Assembly (NCBI RefSeq): GCF_014843845.1
Contig: NZ_JHQS01000128.1
Coordinates: 31,760-95,759 of the forward strand
DNA length: 64,000 bases
Reading direction: 5' to 3'
Source: Mesorhizobium amorphae
Lineage (GTDB): Bacteria > Pseudomonadota > Alphaproteobacteria > Rhizobiales > Rhizobiaceae
The notes under the pieces were generated by a model. That model had not been told where the DNA came from. It ran no database searches and saw only the letters and a program-made list of their open reading frames with translations. The position numbers and the translations under genes are program-made. Each line of letters starts with the position of its first letter. Within the stretch, counting starts at the first letter, position 1. This document shows, in pieces, positions 32,976 through 41,573 of the stretch.

Positions 32976-34655
32976 ATGAGCGACATCGAACGCGAGAGCA
33001 TGGAATTCGACGTGGTCATCGTCGGCGCGGGCCCGGCCGGCCTTGCCGCCGCGATCCGCCTCAAGCAGGTCAATCCCGAGCTTTCCGTCGTCGTCCTGGA
33101 AAAGGGCGGTGAGGTCGGCGCCCACATCCTGTCCGGCGCCGTCGTCGATCCGATCGGCATCGACCGCCTGCTGCCGGGCTGGCGCGAGGAAGAGGGGCAT
33201 CCCTTCAAGACGCCGGTCACCGACGACCATTTCCTGGTTCTCGGCCCTGCCGGCTCGTTCCGCCTGCCCAACATCTTGATGCCGCCGCTGATGAACAATC
33301 ACGGCAACTACATCGTCTCGCTCGGCAATGTCTGCCGCTGGCTGGCGACCAAGGCCGAGGGGCTCGGCGTCGAAATCTATCCGGGTTTTGCAGCGGCGGA
33401 CCTGCTCTACAACGATGCGGGTGCCGTCACCGGCGTCATCACCGGCGACATGGGCGTCGAGAAGGACGGCACGCACGGCCCGGGCTTCGCGCCGGGCATG
33501 GCGCTGATGGGCAAATATGTGCTGATCGGCGAGGGCGCGCGCGGCTCGCTGGCCAAGCAACTGATCGCCAAATACAAGCTTTCCGAAGGCCGCGAGCCGG
33601 CCAAGTTCGGCATCGGCCTCAAGGAACTCTGGCAGGTCAAGCCGGAGAACCACAAGCCCGGCCTGGTGCAGCATTCCTTCGGCTGGCCGCTCGACATGAA
33701 GACCGGCGGCGGCTCCTTCCTCTACCATCTCGAGGACAACCAGGTCGCGGTCGGTTTCGTCCTCCACCTCAATTATAAGAACCCGTATCTGTCGCCGTTC
33801 GAGGAATTCCAGCGCTTCAAGACCCATCCGGCCATCGCCGGCACCTTCGCCGGCGCCAAACGGCTGGGCTATGGCGCGCGCGCCATCACCGAGGGCGGCT
33901 TTCAGTCGGTGCCGAAACTGTCCTTCCCAGGCGGCGCGCTGATGGGTTGCGCTGCGGGCTTCGTCAACGTGCCGCGCATCAAGGGCTCGCACAATGCGGT
34001 GCTGTCGGGAATACTGGCGGCCGAGCACGTCGCCGAAGCCATCGGCGCCGGCCGCGCCAATGACGAACTGACATCCTACGAAGCGGCATGGCGCGCGACC
34101 GACATCGGCAAGGACCTGAAGAAGGTGCGCAACGTCAAGCCCCTGTGGTCGCGCTTCGGCACCATCATCGGCGTCGGCCTCGGCGGCCTCGATATGTGGC
34201 TGAACACGCTGTTCGGCTTCTCGCCCTTCGGCACGCTGAAGCACGGCAAGGCCGACTATGCGACACTGGAGCCTGCCGCCAAGCACGAGAAGATCGCCTA
34301 TCCCAAGCCCGACGGCGTGCTGACCTTCGACCGCCTCTCCTCGGTGTTCCTGTCCAACACCAATCACGAGGAAAACGAACCGGTGCATCTGCTGGTCGCC
34401 GACATGGCCCTGCAGCAGCGCTCCGAGCACGACGTCTTTGCCGGCCCTTCGACGCGCTACTGCCCGGCCGGCGTTTATGAATGGGTCGACAAGGACGGCA
34501 ACGCCGCCGCGGACCCGACGGCCAAGGACGTGCGCTTCGTCATCAACGCGCAGAACTGCGTCCACTGCAAGACCTGCGACATCAAGGACCCGAACCAGAA
34601 CATCAATTGGGTGCCGCCACAAGGCGGCGAAGGCCCGGTCTATCAAAACATGTAA
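32976..34655 (+). CDS. electron transfer flavoprotein-ubiquinone oxidoreductase
   Basis: ATG 32976 follows GCGGAGGGG; a TTG directly before it is not needed. The 559-residue enzyme passes electrons from ETF to ubiquinone in the membrane. Seen: FAD-binding VVIVGAGPAGLAAAIRLKQ near residue 15, HILSGAVVDPIG, the quinone-site region FGWPLDMKTGGGSFLYHLED, LMGCAAGFVNVPRIKGSHNA, and the C-terminal 4Fe-4S domain with Cys in RYCPAGVYEW and AQNCVHCKTCDIKDP. It serves acyl-CoA dehydrogenases such as the isovaleryl-CoA dehydrogenase encoded near 52 kb, and dimethylglycine-type dehydrogenases. Confidence 0.95.
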   Translation: MSDIERESMEFDVVIVGAGPAGLAAAIRLKQVNPELSVVVLEKGGEVGAHILSGAVVDPIGIDRLLPGWREEEGHPFKTPVTDDHFLVLGPAGSFRLPNILMPPLMNNHGNYIVSLGNVCRWLATKAEGLGVEIYPGFAAADLLYNDAGAVTGVITGDMGVEKDGTHGPGFAPGMALMGKYVLIGEGARGSLAKQLIAKYKLSEGREPAKFGIGLKELWQVKPENHKPGLVQHSFGWPLDMKTGGGSFLYHLEDNQVAVGFVLHLNYKNPYLSPFEEFQRFKTHPAIAGTFAGAKRLGYGARAITEGGFQSVPKLSFPGGALMGCAAGFVNVPRIKGSHNAVLSGILAAEHVAEAIGAGRANDELTSYEAAWRATDIGKDLKKVRNVKPLWSRFGTIIGVGLGGLDMWLNTLFGFSPFGTLKHGKADYATLEPAAKHEKIAYPKPDGVLTFDRLSSVFLSNTNHEENEPVHLLVADMALQQRSEHDVFAGPSTRYCPAGVYEWVDKDGNAAADPTAKDVRFVINAQNCVHCKTCDIKDPNQNINWVPPQGGEGPVYQNM

Positions 34656-34796
34656 GCCACGCGCCGACCGGGCCGTCTCGACCGCCGCCGACAAAAATGC
34701 CGGAGAGGGCCCGTCTGCCAGAGCATGTGAGACATTAGGACTGTTGAAACTGCCACGCGCTTGTGGTTCCATTCTCGGACGATAGGGAGATGGCCA

Positions 34797-35396
34797 ATGC
34801 GCCTGGCGGTTCTGACATGCCTCGTGGCGATCGCCGCCCTGTGCGGTTCCGCTGCGGCCGCCTCGGCCGGCAGCAAGGTGGTGGTCAAGACCAGGACCTA
34901 TGACATCACCGGGACCACGGGATTGGCGCTGATGGAAGCCATGGACCGCAAAGGGCCGAAGCACGGCTTCATGACGCATGCCATCGCGCAGACCGGCTAT
35001 ACCGTCGACTGGGACCTTGACGCCGGCCAGGACAATGGCGTCTGCCGCATGCGGGGGGCCAACGGCACGCTCAATCTATTCTATACCTATCCCCGTGTCG
35101 CCTCAGCCACGACGCCAGCGCTCCAGAAGCGCTGGAAGCGGTTCTTCGCCGGCGTCCGCGCTCATGAGGAAACCCACGGCCGCATTGCCCGGGAGATGAT
35201 GCGCGCCACCGAGAGGTCGATCCGGGGGCTGAAAGTTGCCGACGACCCGTTCTGCTACAAGACACAACGCGAGGCGCGGCGGCGTATCAAGGCCGCCTAT
35301 GCCGCATACGAGGCGAAACAGAACGCTTTCGATGCCCGCGAGCATCGGAACGGTGGTCATGTCGAGCACCTCATTATCGCTTTGATCAAGCCTTGA
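34797..35396 (+). CDS. DUF922 secreted predicted metalloprotease
   Basis: ATG 34797, behind TAGGGAGA, gives 199 residues with a signal peptide (LAVLTCLVAIAALCGSAAAA). The DUF922 domain is recognisable from YDITGTTGLALMEAMDRKGP, a W-D-L-D strand, and RAHEETHGRIAREMM, which contains HEETH, an HExxH zinc motif. The family is predicted to be secreted Zn-dependent proteases, but I know of no biochemical proof. Two Cys (NGVCRMRG and DPFCYKTQ) may form a disulfide. It follows ETF-QO by 141 bases in the same direction. Confidence 0.85.
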   Translation: MRLAVLTCLVAIAALCGSAAAASAGSKVVVKTRTYDITGTTGLALMEAMDRKGPKHGFMTHAIAQTGYTVDWDLDAGQDNGVCRMRGANGTLNLFYTYPRVASATTPALQKRWKRFFAGVRAHEETHGRIAREMMRATERSIRGLKVADDPFCYKTQREARRRIKAAYAAYEAKQNAFDAREHRNGGHVEHLIIALIKP

Positions 35397-35525
35397 AGGC
35401 TCTTCATCCAAGGCGGACGCGGATGAACGCGCTCCCGCCACCCTTCGGGGTGTGAAGGGTCACGGCGACTTTCGTTCTGCGCACCATTTGCGCCACGCCG
35501 CTGAAGTCACGCAAGGGAACTCGTA

Positions 35526-36614
35526 TCAGCCTGGCGTCTTGCCATCCGACTGCCCCATCGCCGCGAGAGCCGTCTCATGCTCGTCAGGCTTCTTGTCATC
35601 GGGCCGCAGCGAGAACTCCACCATCACAGGAAGATGGTCGGAGCCGGTGTCCTCCAGCCGCGATGCCGAATGGATGACGACGGCACCCTTGCTGAAGACC
35701 TGATCGATCGGCAGCCCGGCGTAGCGCCGCAGGAAGTCCGGCAGCTTGAGAAGGGTCCAGGTCGGCCCGGCCGAGGGCATCACCGTCAGTCCGCCGAGCG
35801 AGGCGACGCGCCGCACGGCCGCGCTCCACGGCACGGCGTTGCAGTCGCCCGCCATAATTGCCGTCTCGCCGAGCGAGGAGAGTTGCTGCGACAACTCGCC
35901 GATCTGCCATGACTGTTCCCGCGGCCATGGCCAGCTGAGATGGATGGCGGCGACTTCGACGGTGGTGCCACCAAAATCGACCTTCGCAATCGCCATCGCG
36001 CCGCGCCGTTCGCACCAGGGCTCGCTGCCGGCGACAAAGGGTCGCCTGGAGAGCAACGCGACACCGAACACGCCGTTGGGATAGGGGCATAGGATCCGGT
36101 AGGGATAGGCGCTGGTGATGTAGCCAAGCTCGGTCGTCCACATCTCCGACACCTCGTCGAGGGTAATCACGTCGGGATTGGTCCGGCCGATCAGCGACAG
36201 TACCTTCTTCGGCGTCGGATTGTCGTAGCGCAAATTCATCTGCAGCAGTCTGTAGACGATCTGGTTGGCGGGTATGGTGTCCGCCTGCACCTGCCACAGG
36301 CGCGGCAAGGCGTTCGACGTCGTGGCGAAGGCCGCCACCGCAAAGACGAGCGCCGCGGCCGCCTGCAGGCGAAACGAGGTGGCAAGCAGCGGCAAGGCGC
36401 ACAATGCCATCAGCACGGCCAGATGGACACGGAAGTGGGAGAATGAATCGAAAGCCGGATGCAGCGTGCCAAAAAACCCGGCCACCAGCGCGGCCGAGAG
36501 ACCCAGCATTGCCAGGAACGCCATCGAAGCCATCATGTTTCGCACGCGTGCCATCAGACCAGGGTTTGCCTCGCCGAGGAGTCCAGCCTGTTTATCGGCC
36601 AAAATGCGGCCCAA
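35526..36614 (-). CDS. membrane-anchored endonuclease/exonuclease/phosphatase family protein
   Basis: The 362-residue protein has three N-terminal membrane helices (residues about 27-105, for example MASMAFLAMLGLSAALVAGF) and a C-terminal EEP domain: LLQMNLRYDNP, DVITLDEVSE, EVAAIHLSWPW, IMAGDCNAVPWSA and DTGSDHLPVMVEF. All metal and catalytic positions of the fold (Asn, Glu, His, Asp-x-Asn, Asp-His) are visible. The domain therefore lies outside the cytoplasm or at the membrane and may act on phosphodiesters of lipids or nucleic acids; the substrate is unknown. It lies 42 bases after amn on the same strand. Confidence 0.87.
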   Translation of the reverse strand: MGRILADKQAGLLGEANPGLMARVRNMMASMAFLAMLGLSAALVAGFFGTLHPAFDSFSHFRVHLAVLMALCALPLLATSFRLQAAAALVFAVAAFATTSNALPRLWQVQADTIPANQIVYRLLQMNLRYDNPTPKKVLSLIGRTNPDVITLDEVSEMWTTELGYITSAYPYRILCPYPNGVFGVALLSRRPFVAGSEPWCERRGAMAIAKVDFGGTTVEVAAIHLSWPWPREQSWQIGELSQQLSSLGETAIMAGDCNAVPWSAAVRRVASLGGLTVMPSAGPTWTLLKLPDFLRRYAGLPIDQVFSKGAVVIHSASRLEDTGSDHLPVMVEFSLRPDDKKPDEHETALAAMGQSDGKTPG

Positions 36615-36656
36615 TCAAGATGACCAAATGCCTCGCCGGGAGCCTGTGGGCAGCGC

Positions 36657-38159
36657 CTACTGGAAGGCCGTCTCAGAAAAACTTCGGAGCTTGCGCGAAT
36701 GCAGTCTCTCCATCGGCATCCCGGCCAGTTTTTCCATCGCCCTGATGCCGATGGTCAAATGCTGCGCCACTTGCCGCTTGTAGAATTCCGTCGCCATGCC
36801 GGGCAGCTTCAGCTCGCCATGCAGCGGCTTGTCGGAGACGCAAAGCAGCGTGCCGTAGGGCACGCGGAAGCGGAAGCCGTTGGCGGCGATCGTAGCCGAT
36901 TCCATATCGAGCGCGATCGCCCGCGACTGCGACAGCCGCTGCACCGGCCCGCGCTGGTCGCGCAGTTCCCAGTTGCGGTTGTCGATCGTGGCAACGGTGC
37001 CGGTGCGCATGATGCGCTTCAAATCGTAGCCGGAGAGCCCGGTGACTTCCGCCACTGCCTCCTGCAGCGCCACCTGGATCTCGGCCAGCGGCGGGATCGG
37101 CACCCAGACCGGCAGGTCATCGTCCAGCACATGGTCTTCCCGGACATAGGCATGCGCCAGCACATAGTCGCCCAGCGCCTGCGTGTTGCGCAGCCCGGCG
37201 CAGTGGCCGAGCATCACCCAGGCATGCGGACGGAGCACCGCGATATGGTCGGTGATCGTCTTGGCGTTCGAAGGGCCGACGCCGATATTGACCATGGTGA
37301 TGCCGCCATGGTTCGGCTTCTTCAAATGATAGGCCGGCATCTGCGGCAGGCGCTGCGGCGGCGTGCCTTCGCCGGGCATGCTTGCCCCGGGGCGGGTGAC
37401 GACATTGCCTGGTTCGACGAACTCGGCATATCCGCCGCCGCCATTGGCCATCAAATCGCGCGCGCGGCCGACGAACTCGTCGATATAGAACTGATAATTG
37501 GTGAACAGCACGAAGTTCTGGAAATGCTGCGGCGTGGTCGCCGTATAATGCGACAGCCGGTGCAGCGAATAGTCGATGCGCTGTGCCGTGAACGGCGCCA
37601 GCGGCCGCGTCTCGCCGAACGCCACTTCGAAGGTGCCGTTGGCGATCTGGTCGTCGGTGCCGTCGAGGTCCGGCACGTCGAACAGGTCGCGGATCGGCCG
37701 CTTGATGCGTTCGGCGGCAGTGCCGTCGACATGGGTGCCTTCAAGGAAGGCGAAATGCAGCGGGATCGGCGTGGTCGATTCGGAAACCGTGACCTGAACG
37801 CCGTGATTGCGCATGATCAGGCGAAGCTGTTCGATGAGATAGCTCTCGAAGAGCATCGGCTGGGTGATGGTGGTCGAGAAATGGCCTGGCGTCGGCATAT
37901 GGCCATAGGCCTGCCGCGAGTCGATCTGCGTGAAGGAACTCGTGGTGACGCCGATCTCCGGGTAGAAGGCCCGGTAGCGCTTGTTGTTGTCGCCGCCCGC
38001 GGCCAGCGCCGTGAAGGAATCGCGCAGGAATTTGGTGTTGCGGTCGTAGAGCGTCTGCAAGGTCGCGACCGCCTTCTTGGCGTCGTCGAAACTCCGCTTG
38101 CCGAAAGGCTCCGGCATGACGACCGATTCGATGGCTTGGGGGTAGATTCGCTTTTCCAT
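36657..38159 (-). CDS. amn: AMP nucleosidase
   Basis: The 500-residue enzyme hydrolyses AMP to adenine and ribose 5-phosphate. The N-terminal AMP-nucleosidase domain is seen in YPEIGVTTSSFTQIDSRQAY and FALEGT-like FAFLEGTHVDG, and the C-terminal nucleoside phosphorylase-like domain in ITMVNIGVGPSNAKTITDHI, HAWVMLGHCAGLRNTQALGD, YVLAHAYVREDHVLDDDLP and IALDMESATIAANGFRFRVP. Length is standard. It balances purine pools, commonly under phosphate or energy stress. The EEP gene downstream may be co-transcribed. Confidence 0.95.
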   Translation of the reverse strand: MEKRIYPQAIESVVMPEPFGKRSFDDAKKAVATLQTLYDRNTKFLRDSFTALAAGGDNNKRYRAFYPEIGVTTSSFTQIDSRQAYGHMPTPGHFSTTITQPMLFESYLIEQLRLIMRNHGVQVTVSESTTPIPLHFAFLEGTHVDGTAAERIKRPIRDLFDVPDLDGTDDQIANGTFEVAFGETRPLAPFTAQRIDYSLHRLSHYTATTPQHFQNFVLFTNYQFYIDEFVGRARDLMANGGGGYAEFVEPGNVVTRPGASMPGEGTPPQRLPQMPAYHLKKPNHGGITMVNIGVGPSNAKTITDHIAVLRPHAWVMLGHCAGLRNTQALGDYVLAHAYVREDHVLDDDLPVWVPIPPLAEIQVALQEAVAEVTGLSGYDLKRIMRTGTVATIDNRNWELRDQRGPVQRLSQSRAIALDMESATIAANGFRFRVPYGTLLCVSDKPLHGELKLPGMATEFYKRQVAQHLTIGIRAMEKLAGMPMERLHSRKLRSFSETAFQ

Positions 38160-38234
38160 GGCTCAATATAGAGATTTGGAAGAGCGCTTGGGAGGGGTCG
38201 AAAGCCCGAACGTGACCGGGCGCGTGTTTTTTCT

Positions 38235-38429
38235 TCAGCCGCGCTGCAAGCTGACCAGCAGCACAAAGCCGACGCCGTTCTTCTTCAACGCCGGGGCCTC
38301 GATCGTCGAACTAGCATCGGCGCGCATCATCGGCACGGCCAGCACCGGGGCGGCGAGAAGCGTCAGGATGAGCGCTGTCCGCGGCAGGAGCCGAAGGATA
38401 TTCAGGGCGCTGATGGCGATGCGGTTCAT
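38235..38429 (-). CDS. small exported or membrane hypothetical protein (64 residues)
   Basis: The frame begins MNRIAISALNILRLLPRT and has a hydrophobic core LALILTLLAAPVLAV-like segment, that is, a probable signal peptide ending near residue 32, and then a short tail with a second hydrophobic patch (NGVGFVLLVSLQRG). The ribosome site is a weak A/G run. It starts 41 bases after the stop of another tiny exported-type gene on the same strand, so the two may form a mini-operon. No family is recognised. It could be spurious, but its export-like N-terminus argues for a real gene. Confidence 0.42.
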   Translation of the reverse strand: MNRIAISALNILRLLPRTALILTLLAAPVLAVPMMRADASSTIEAPALKKNGVGFVLLVSLQRG

Positions 38430-38469
38430 GGTCGTTTGCTTTTCTTTTGGTTTCTGGTGCTTTGTCGTT

Positions 38470-38622
38470 TCAGTGGCGAAGATGGTTCGAACAGCCGAAG
38501 CTGCAGGAATTGGCTGCGTCCAAGGAGCGGGCCGGACGGCCTGCTTCGGCGACGAGGATGGCGAACAACATGCCGAACAGGCTCATCAGCAGGCAGACGA
38601 CGGTGAAGCGGCGAGCGAGCAT
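38470..38622 (-). CDS. tiny membrane/exported protein (50 residues) with strong ribosome site
   Basis: Reading down from ATG at 38622 gives MLARRFTVVCLLMSLFGMLF, then AILVAEAGRPARSLDAANSC and SFGCSNHLRH, stop at 38470. A consensus AAGGAGGA (38640-38633) sits ten bases before the ATG. Two Arg followed by about 20 hydrophobic residues make a signal anchor; the remaining 25 residues hold two Cys (C40, C44) in a CSFGC motif. This strong start signal is unusual for a chance frame of this size. The role is unknown; small single-pass proteins of this sort often regulate membrane complexes. Confidence 0.55.
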   Translation of the reverse strand: MLARRFTVVCLLMSLFGMLFAILVAEAGRPARSLDAANSCSFGCSNHLRH

Positions 38623-38804
38623 CGGCGTGGTGTCCTCCTTCAATGCCGAGGAGAATGCCCGAATGCCTCTGAACCGGCTCTGATGCCGGCGTTCATCTGC
38701 GGTTCAAATTGATTGACGGTGTTTTGGACCGTCGCGCAGGGGCGTGAGGTTGAGGTCGTGCGCCTGTCCACTGTGCAACAACAAGTCGACGGCGCCACCG
38801 CGCC

Positions 38805-38838
38805 GCGCAAAAAGAAACGGGGCCGCGAAGGCCCCGTT
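38805..38838 (-). terminator. rho-independent terminator of the DUF2147 gene
   Basis: On the minus strand the stem aacggggcc / ggccccgtt (arms 38838-38830 and 38824-38816) with a five-base loop is followed by ttctttttgc. This is a textbook intrinsic terminator just past the stop at 38864. It also separates that gene from the two tiny genes further down the same strand. Confidence 0.85.
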
Positions 38839-38863
38839 CTCTCATTCTTTGGTGGTGAAGCGA

Positions 38864-39205
38864 TCAGAGCTTGTGCCAGGTCTGGCTCTTGCAGATCAGT
38901 CCGCCGAGCACACAGCCGCTCATCTTGAGCGAGGTACCCGAAAGCGTCGCCTTGCCGGAATAGGTCTTGTCGTTTGCCGGATCGGTGATGCTGCCGGCAT
39001 ATTTGTTGTCGCCGGCAGGTTTGAGCGAGCCGATGGTCTTGCCGGCATGTTTGCCGGTCTTCAGCGTGATGGAAAACGAACCGCCGCCAGCGATGGCTGC
39101 GGTATCGCCGGCCTGTGTCTTCCAATTGCCTTCGATCGGGTCGGCCCATGCCGCACCGGTCATGATCAAGGTGGCCGCCAGGGCCAGGCTCACTTTTCGA
39201 AACAT
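38864..39205 (-). CDS. DUF2147 family exported protein
   Basis: The 113-residue protein has a signal peptide (VSLALAATLIMTGAAWA, mature from D22). The mature part fits DUF2147: DPIEGNWKTQAGDTAAIA at the start, KYAGSITDPANDKTYSGKAT in the middle and the family ending LKMSGCVLGGLICKSQTWHK with its two Cys. The family is periplasmic, lipocalin-like in size and of unknown role. A clean intrinsic terminator follows. A good AGGGAGGACAG ribosome site precedes the ATG. Confidence 0.9.
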   Translation of the reverse strand: MFRKVSLALAATLIMTGAAWADPIEGNWKTQAGDTAAIAGGGSFSITLKTGKHAGKTIGSLKPAGDNKYAGSITDPANDKTYSGKATLSGTSLKMSGCVLGGLICKSQTWHKL

Positions 39206-39641
39206 GTCTGTCCTCCCTATGGGTTTCGGTGGGGCTCCGTTCCGCCTTCCCGCCCCTTACGCAAACGTAAGCTAATCCAGCTTCCGGCAAAACAAAAGCG
39301 GTGCCGCCACGGAAGGTTGCGGGATTTATTAGCTACCCGTCGGCGAACAAATGAAGCGATCTAAGCAGGGCCTTTGGTTCTCGTGGTTAGCGGAGTCTTG
39401 ATCCCCGGTCTCGGAATTTTCGTCAAATTTTTCGCAAGCAGGCAGAATAGCTGGCTTTGTATCCTTAACGAATTTCCGTGTTTACCTCTTGTTTTAGCTT
39501 TGTTTTCCTCAAATTAAGCACGCCATTTAACGACGGATTCAAGGCTCGGCTGCATTCTCGAAAGCATCGAAAGAGCGGCCCCCCAAGGGACACCAAGGGA
39601 CAGAAGGAGGCAGCTCTCGGGAGCCAGACAGGGGATTTGAA
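39206..39641. other. intergenic region without recognised genes
   Basis: These 436 bases separate the leftward DUF2147 gene from the rightward gene at 39642. About 39400-39520 is rich in A and T and probably contains a promoter for the latter. Near 39583-39612 the motif ccaaggga is repeated in ccaagggacaccaagggaca. No reading frame with a ribosome site was found. Confidence 0.5.
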
Positions 39642-39908
39642 ATGGCACGTTTTGAAATGCTTGAAGCCGGCTTCGGCGCCATGGGGGCAACTGCCCAGGC
39701 CGACATTCTTTTCGAACTGGGCATGATGTATGCGACCGGCCGCGATTGCGAGACCGATGTCGTCGCCGCCCACAAATGGTTCAACATCGCCGCCATCAAG
39801 GGTTCGGTCCGCGCCGCGGAATTGCGCTCGGAATTGTCGGCTGCGATGTCCAAGGTCGAGATCGCCAAGGCGCTGCGCGAAGCGCGCGAATGGATGACGA
39901 TGCACTAA
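39642..39908 (+). CDS. small Sel1-repeat-like protein
   Basis: The 88-residue protein contains one Sel1-type helical repeat: ADILFELGMMYATGRDCETD followed by VAAHKWFNIAAIKGSVRAAE. Sel1 repeats are TPR-like pairs of helices that bind other proteins. There is no signal peptide, so it is probably cytoplasmic. AGGGGAT lies six bases before the ATG. Small single-repeat proteins of this form are common and uncharacterised in Rhizobiales. It stands alone, with about 480 non-coding bases after it. Confidence 0.8.
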   Translation: MARFEMLEAGFGAMGATAQADILFELGMMYATGRDCETDVVAAHKWFNIAAIKGSVRAAELRSELSAAMSKVEIAKALREAREWMTMH

Positions 39909-40389
39909 GCGCACTAAGCACCGGGCTCCCGGTGCCCAGATCACGTGCAGTGAGATCACGGGGCAGGAACGCTTTTGGTCAAGGCCGCGAAAGACGGCCG
40001 GCCCACCAGGGACAAGGCCGCGAGAAGACGGCCATACGAACAAGACCAAGAACACGGCAGGCCAAATCCGGTCAAGCCGTGCGGCAGGCAGGGAAGTAAG
40101 CGGGGTTTCGGGGCGCGGGGGCGTTCGGGGAAGCTCCATTGGCAAAAGCCGCGACCGGCCGGGACAAGGCCGGCGCGGCTTTTGGCTGTTTCGGCCCGGC
40201 CAAGATCATGGTCATACAACAAGACCTGGCCGCGTCGATGACTGAAGTATGTTCGGCGGTGAGACTGCGCAGGCCCAATCGAGTGCCGGCGATGCGCCAA
40301 GACATGCCGGGCGAAGGGTGAAATTGTCCCGCCTCTGTGGAAGAAGCGTGGCCGGAAGGGTCGCGCGTGAGTGGAGGAGCACTATCACC
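39909..40389. other. intergenic region with a direct repeat
   Basis: No supported gene lies in these 481 bases. Two near-identical segments, aaggccgcgaaagacggcc and aaggccgcgagaagacggcc, begin near 39979 and 40014. A GC-rich hairpin follows at 40144-40183. The end (40330-40389) is the leader of the binding-protein gene. A frame of 88 codons exists at 39975 but is Arg/Pro-rich with no ribosome site. Confidence 0.5.
40144..40183. terminator. strong hairpin, possible bidirectional terminator
   Basis: Arms aaaagccgcg (40144-40153) and cgcggctttt (40174-40183) pair perfectly, with an inner cggcc/ggccg pair after a small bulge. The T run in the right arm (and A run in the left) suits termination in either direction, most likely for the Sel1-like gene transcript upstream. 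Confidence 0.6.
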
Positions 40390-41511
40390 ATGAAAAAATT
40401 GGGTATTTTGAGCGCGGCCGTATTAGGCCTCATGATGAGCGCACCGGTTGCGTTCGCCGACGATATCACCGTCTCGGTGGTCGGCCCGATGACCGGCCAA
40501 CTCGCCAACATCGGCGACCAGTTCAAGCAGGGCGCACAGGCAGCCGCCGACGCCATCAATGCCGCCGGCGGCGTCAACGGCAACAAGATCAAACTCGACA
40601 TCCAGGACGACCAGTGCGATCCGAAGCAGGCTGTGTCGGTCGCCAACCGCATCGTCGCCGACGGCACCAAGTTCGTCGACGGCCATGCCTGCTCGGGCTC
40701 GAGCATTCCGGCCTCGGCCGTCTATGCCGAAGCCGGCACGCTGATGATGAGCCCGGCGTCATCCAACCCGGAGCTGACTGATGCCGCGGCAAAGGCCGGC
40801 TGGCCGACGATTATGCGCCTCTATACGCGCGACGATGCGCAGGGCGCTTTCATCGGTCCGTGGATCGCCAAGAAATACGCCGGCAAGAACGTCGTCATCC
40901 TGCATGACAAGAGCGCCTACGGCCAGGGCGTTGCCGACGCCGTCAAGGCGACGATGAATGCCGGTGGCCTCAACGAGGTGAATTACGAAGGCATCAATGC
41001 CGGCGAGAAGGACTATTCGGCTCTCGTCACCAAGCTGAAGGAACTGAAGGCAGACGTGGTCTATTTCGGCGGCTACCACCCCGAAGCCGGCCTCATCCTG
41101 CGCCAGGCTGCCGAGCAGAACGTCAAGTTCCAGCTGATCATGCCGGACTCGATCGCCTCGCCGGAATTCTGGCAGATCGCCGGCCCGGCCGGCGAAGGCA
41201 CCATGTTCGTCTTCCCGTCGGACCCGCAGGCGAAGCCCGAAGCCAAGGACGCCATCGCCAAGATCAAGGCCGGCGGCTTCGTGCCGGAAGGCTTTACGCT
41301 GTTCTCCTATGCCGTGGTCCAGGCTTTTGCCGAAGGCATCAAGCGCGCCGGCAGCGATGACCCGGCCAAGGTCGCCGAAGCGCTGAAGAACGGCCAGCCG
41401 ATCAGCACCGTTGTCGGCGAAGTCACCTTCGACGAGAAGGGCGACCTGAAGAACGCCAGCTACGACATCAACCAGTGGCACGACGGCAAATACGCGCCGA
41501 TCCAGCCGTGA
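40390..41511 (+). CDS. branched-chain amino acid ABC transporter binding protein
   Basis: ATG 40390 starts a 373-residue periplasmic protein with signal peptide ILSAAVLGLMMSAPVAFA (mature from D24). It has the LivJ/LivK (peripla_BP_6) fold: DDITVSVVGPMTGQLANIGD, NGNKIKLDIQDDQCDPKQAV, GHACSGSSIPAS, MMSPASSNPELTD, YGQGVADAVKAT and NQWHDGKYAPIQP. Paired Cys (DDQCD and HACSG) match the LivJ disulfide. It captures leucine, isoleucine, valine or related ligands; no permease or ATPase genes adjoin it. It lies next to the leucine-degradation genes, convergent to mccA, and has its own terminator. Confidence 0.92.
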   Translation: MKKLGILSAAVLGLMMSAPVAFADDITVSVVGPMTGQLANIGDQFKQGAQAAADAINAAGGVNGNKIKLDIQDDQCDPKQAVSVANRIVADGTKFVDGHACSGSSIPASAVYAEAGTLMMSPASSNPELTDAAAKAGWPTIMRLYTRDDAQGAFIGPWIAKKYAGKNVVILHDKSAYGQGVADAVKATMNAGGLNEVNYEGINAGEKDYSALVTKLKELKADVVYFGGYHPEAGLILRQAAEQNVKFQLIMPDSIASPEFWQIAGPAGEGTMFVFPSDPQAKPEAKDAIAKIKAGGFVPEGFTLFSYAVVQAFAEGIKRAGSDDPAKVAEALKNGQPISTVVGEVTFDEKGDLKNASYDINQWHDGKYAPIQP

Positions 41512-41532
41512 TCTTCTCTACCTGACAGTTGG

Positions 41533-41565
41533 AAATGGCCGGGGCTTGCCCGGCCATTTTCATTT
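41533..41565 (+). terminator. rho-independent terminator of the binding-protein gene
   Basis: The stem aaatggccggg (41533-41543) with cccggccattt (41549-41559) around a five-base loop is followed by tcatttt. It is perfectly placed 21 bases after the stop. The symmetric A/T flanks mean it could also stop the convergent mccA transcript. Confidence 0.9.
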
Positions 41566-41573
41566 TCGGGCAG

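Noticed and set aside
32880..34979. 699-codon open frame on the minus strand
   Set aside because: It is the complement of the ETF-ubiquinone oxidoreductase gene; its His/Arg/Ala/Gly-rich translation is typical of antisense frames in GC-rich DNA and shows no domain.
39975..40241. 88-codon plus-strand frame before the binding-protein gene
   Set aside because: Arg/Pro/Gly-rich, no ribosome site, and it runs through a hairpin and a direct repeat.
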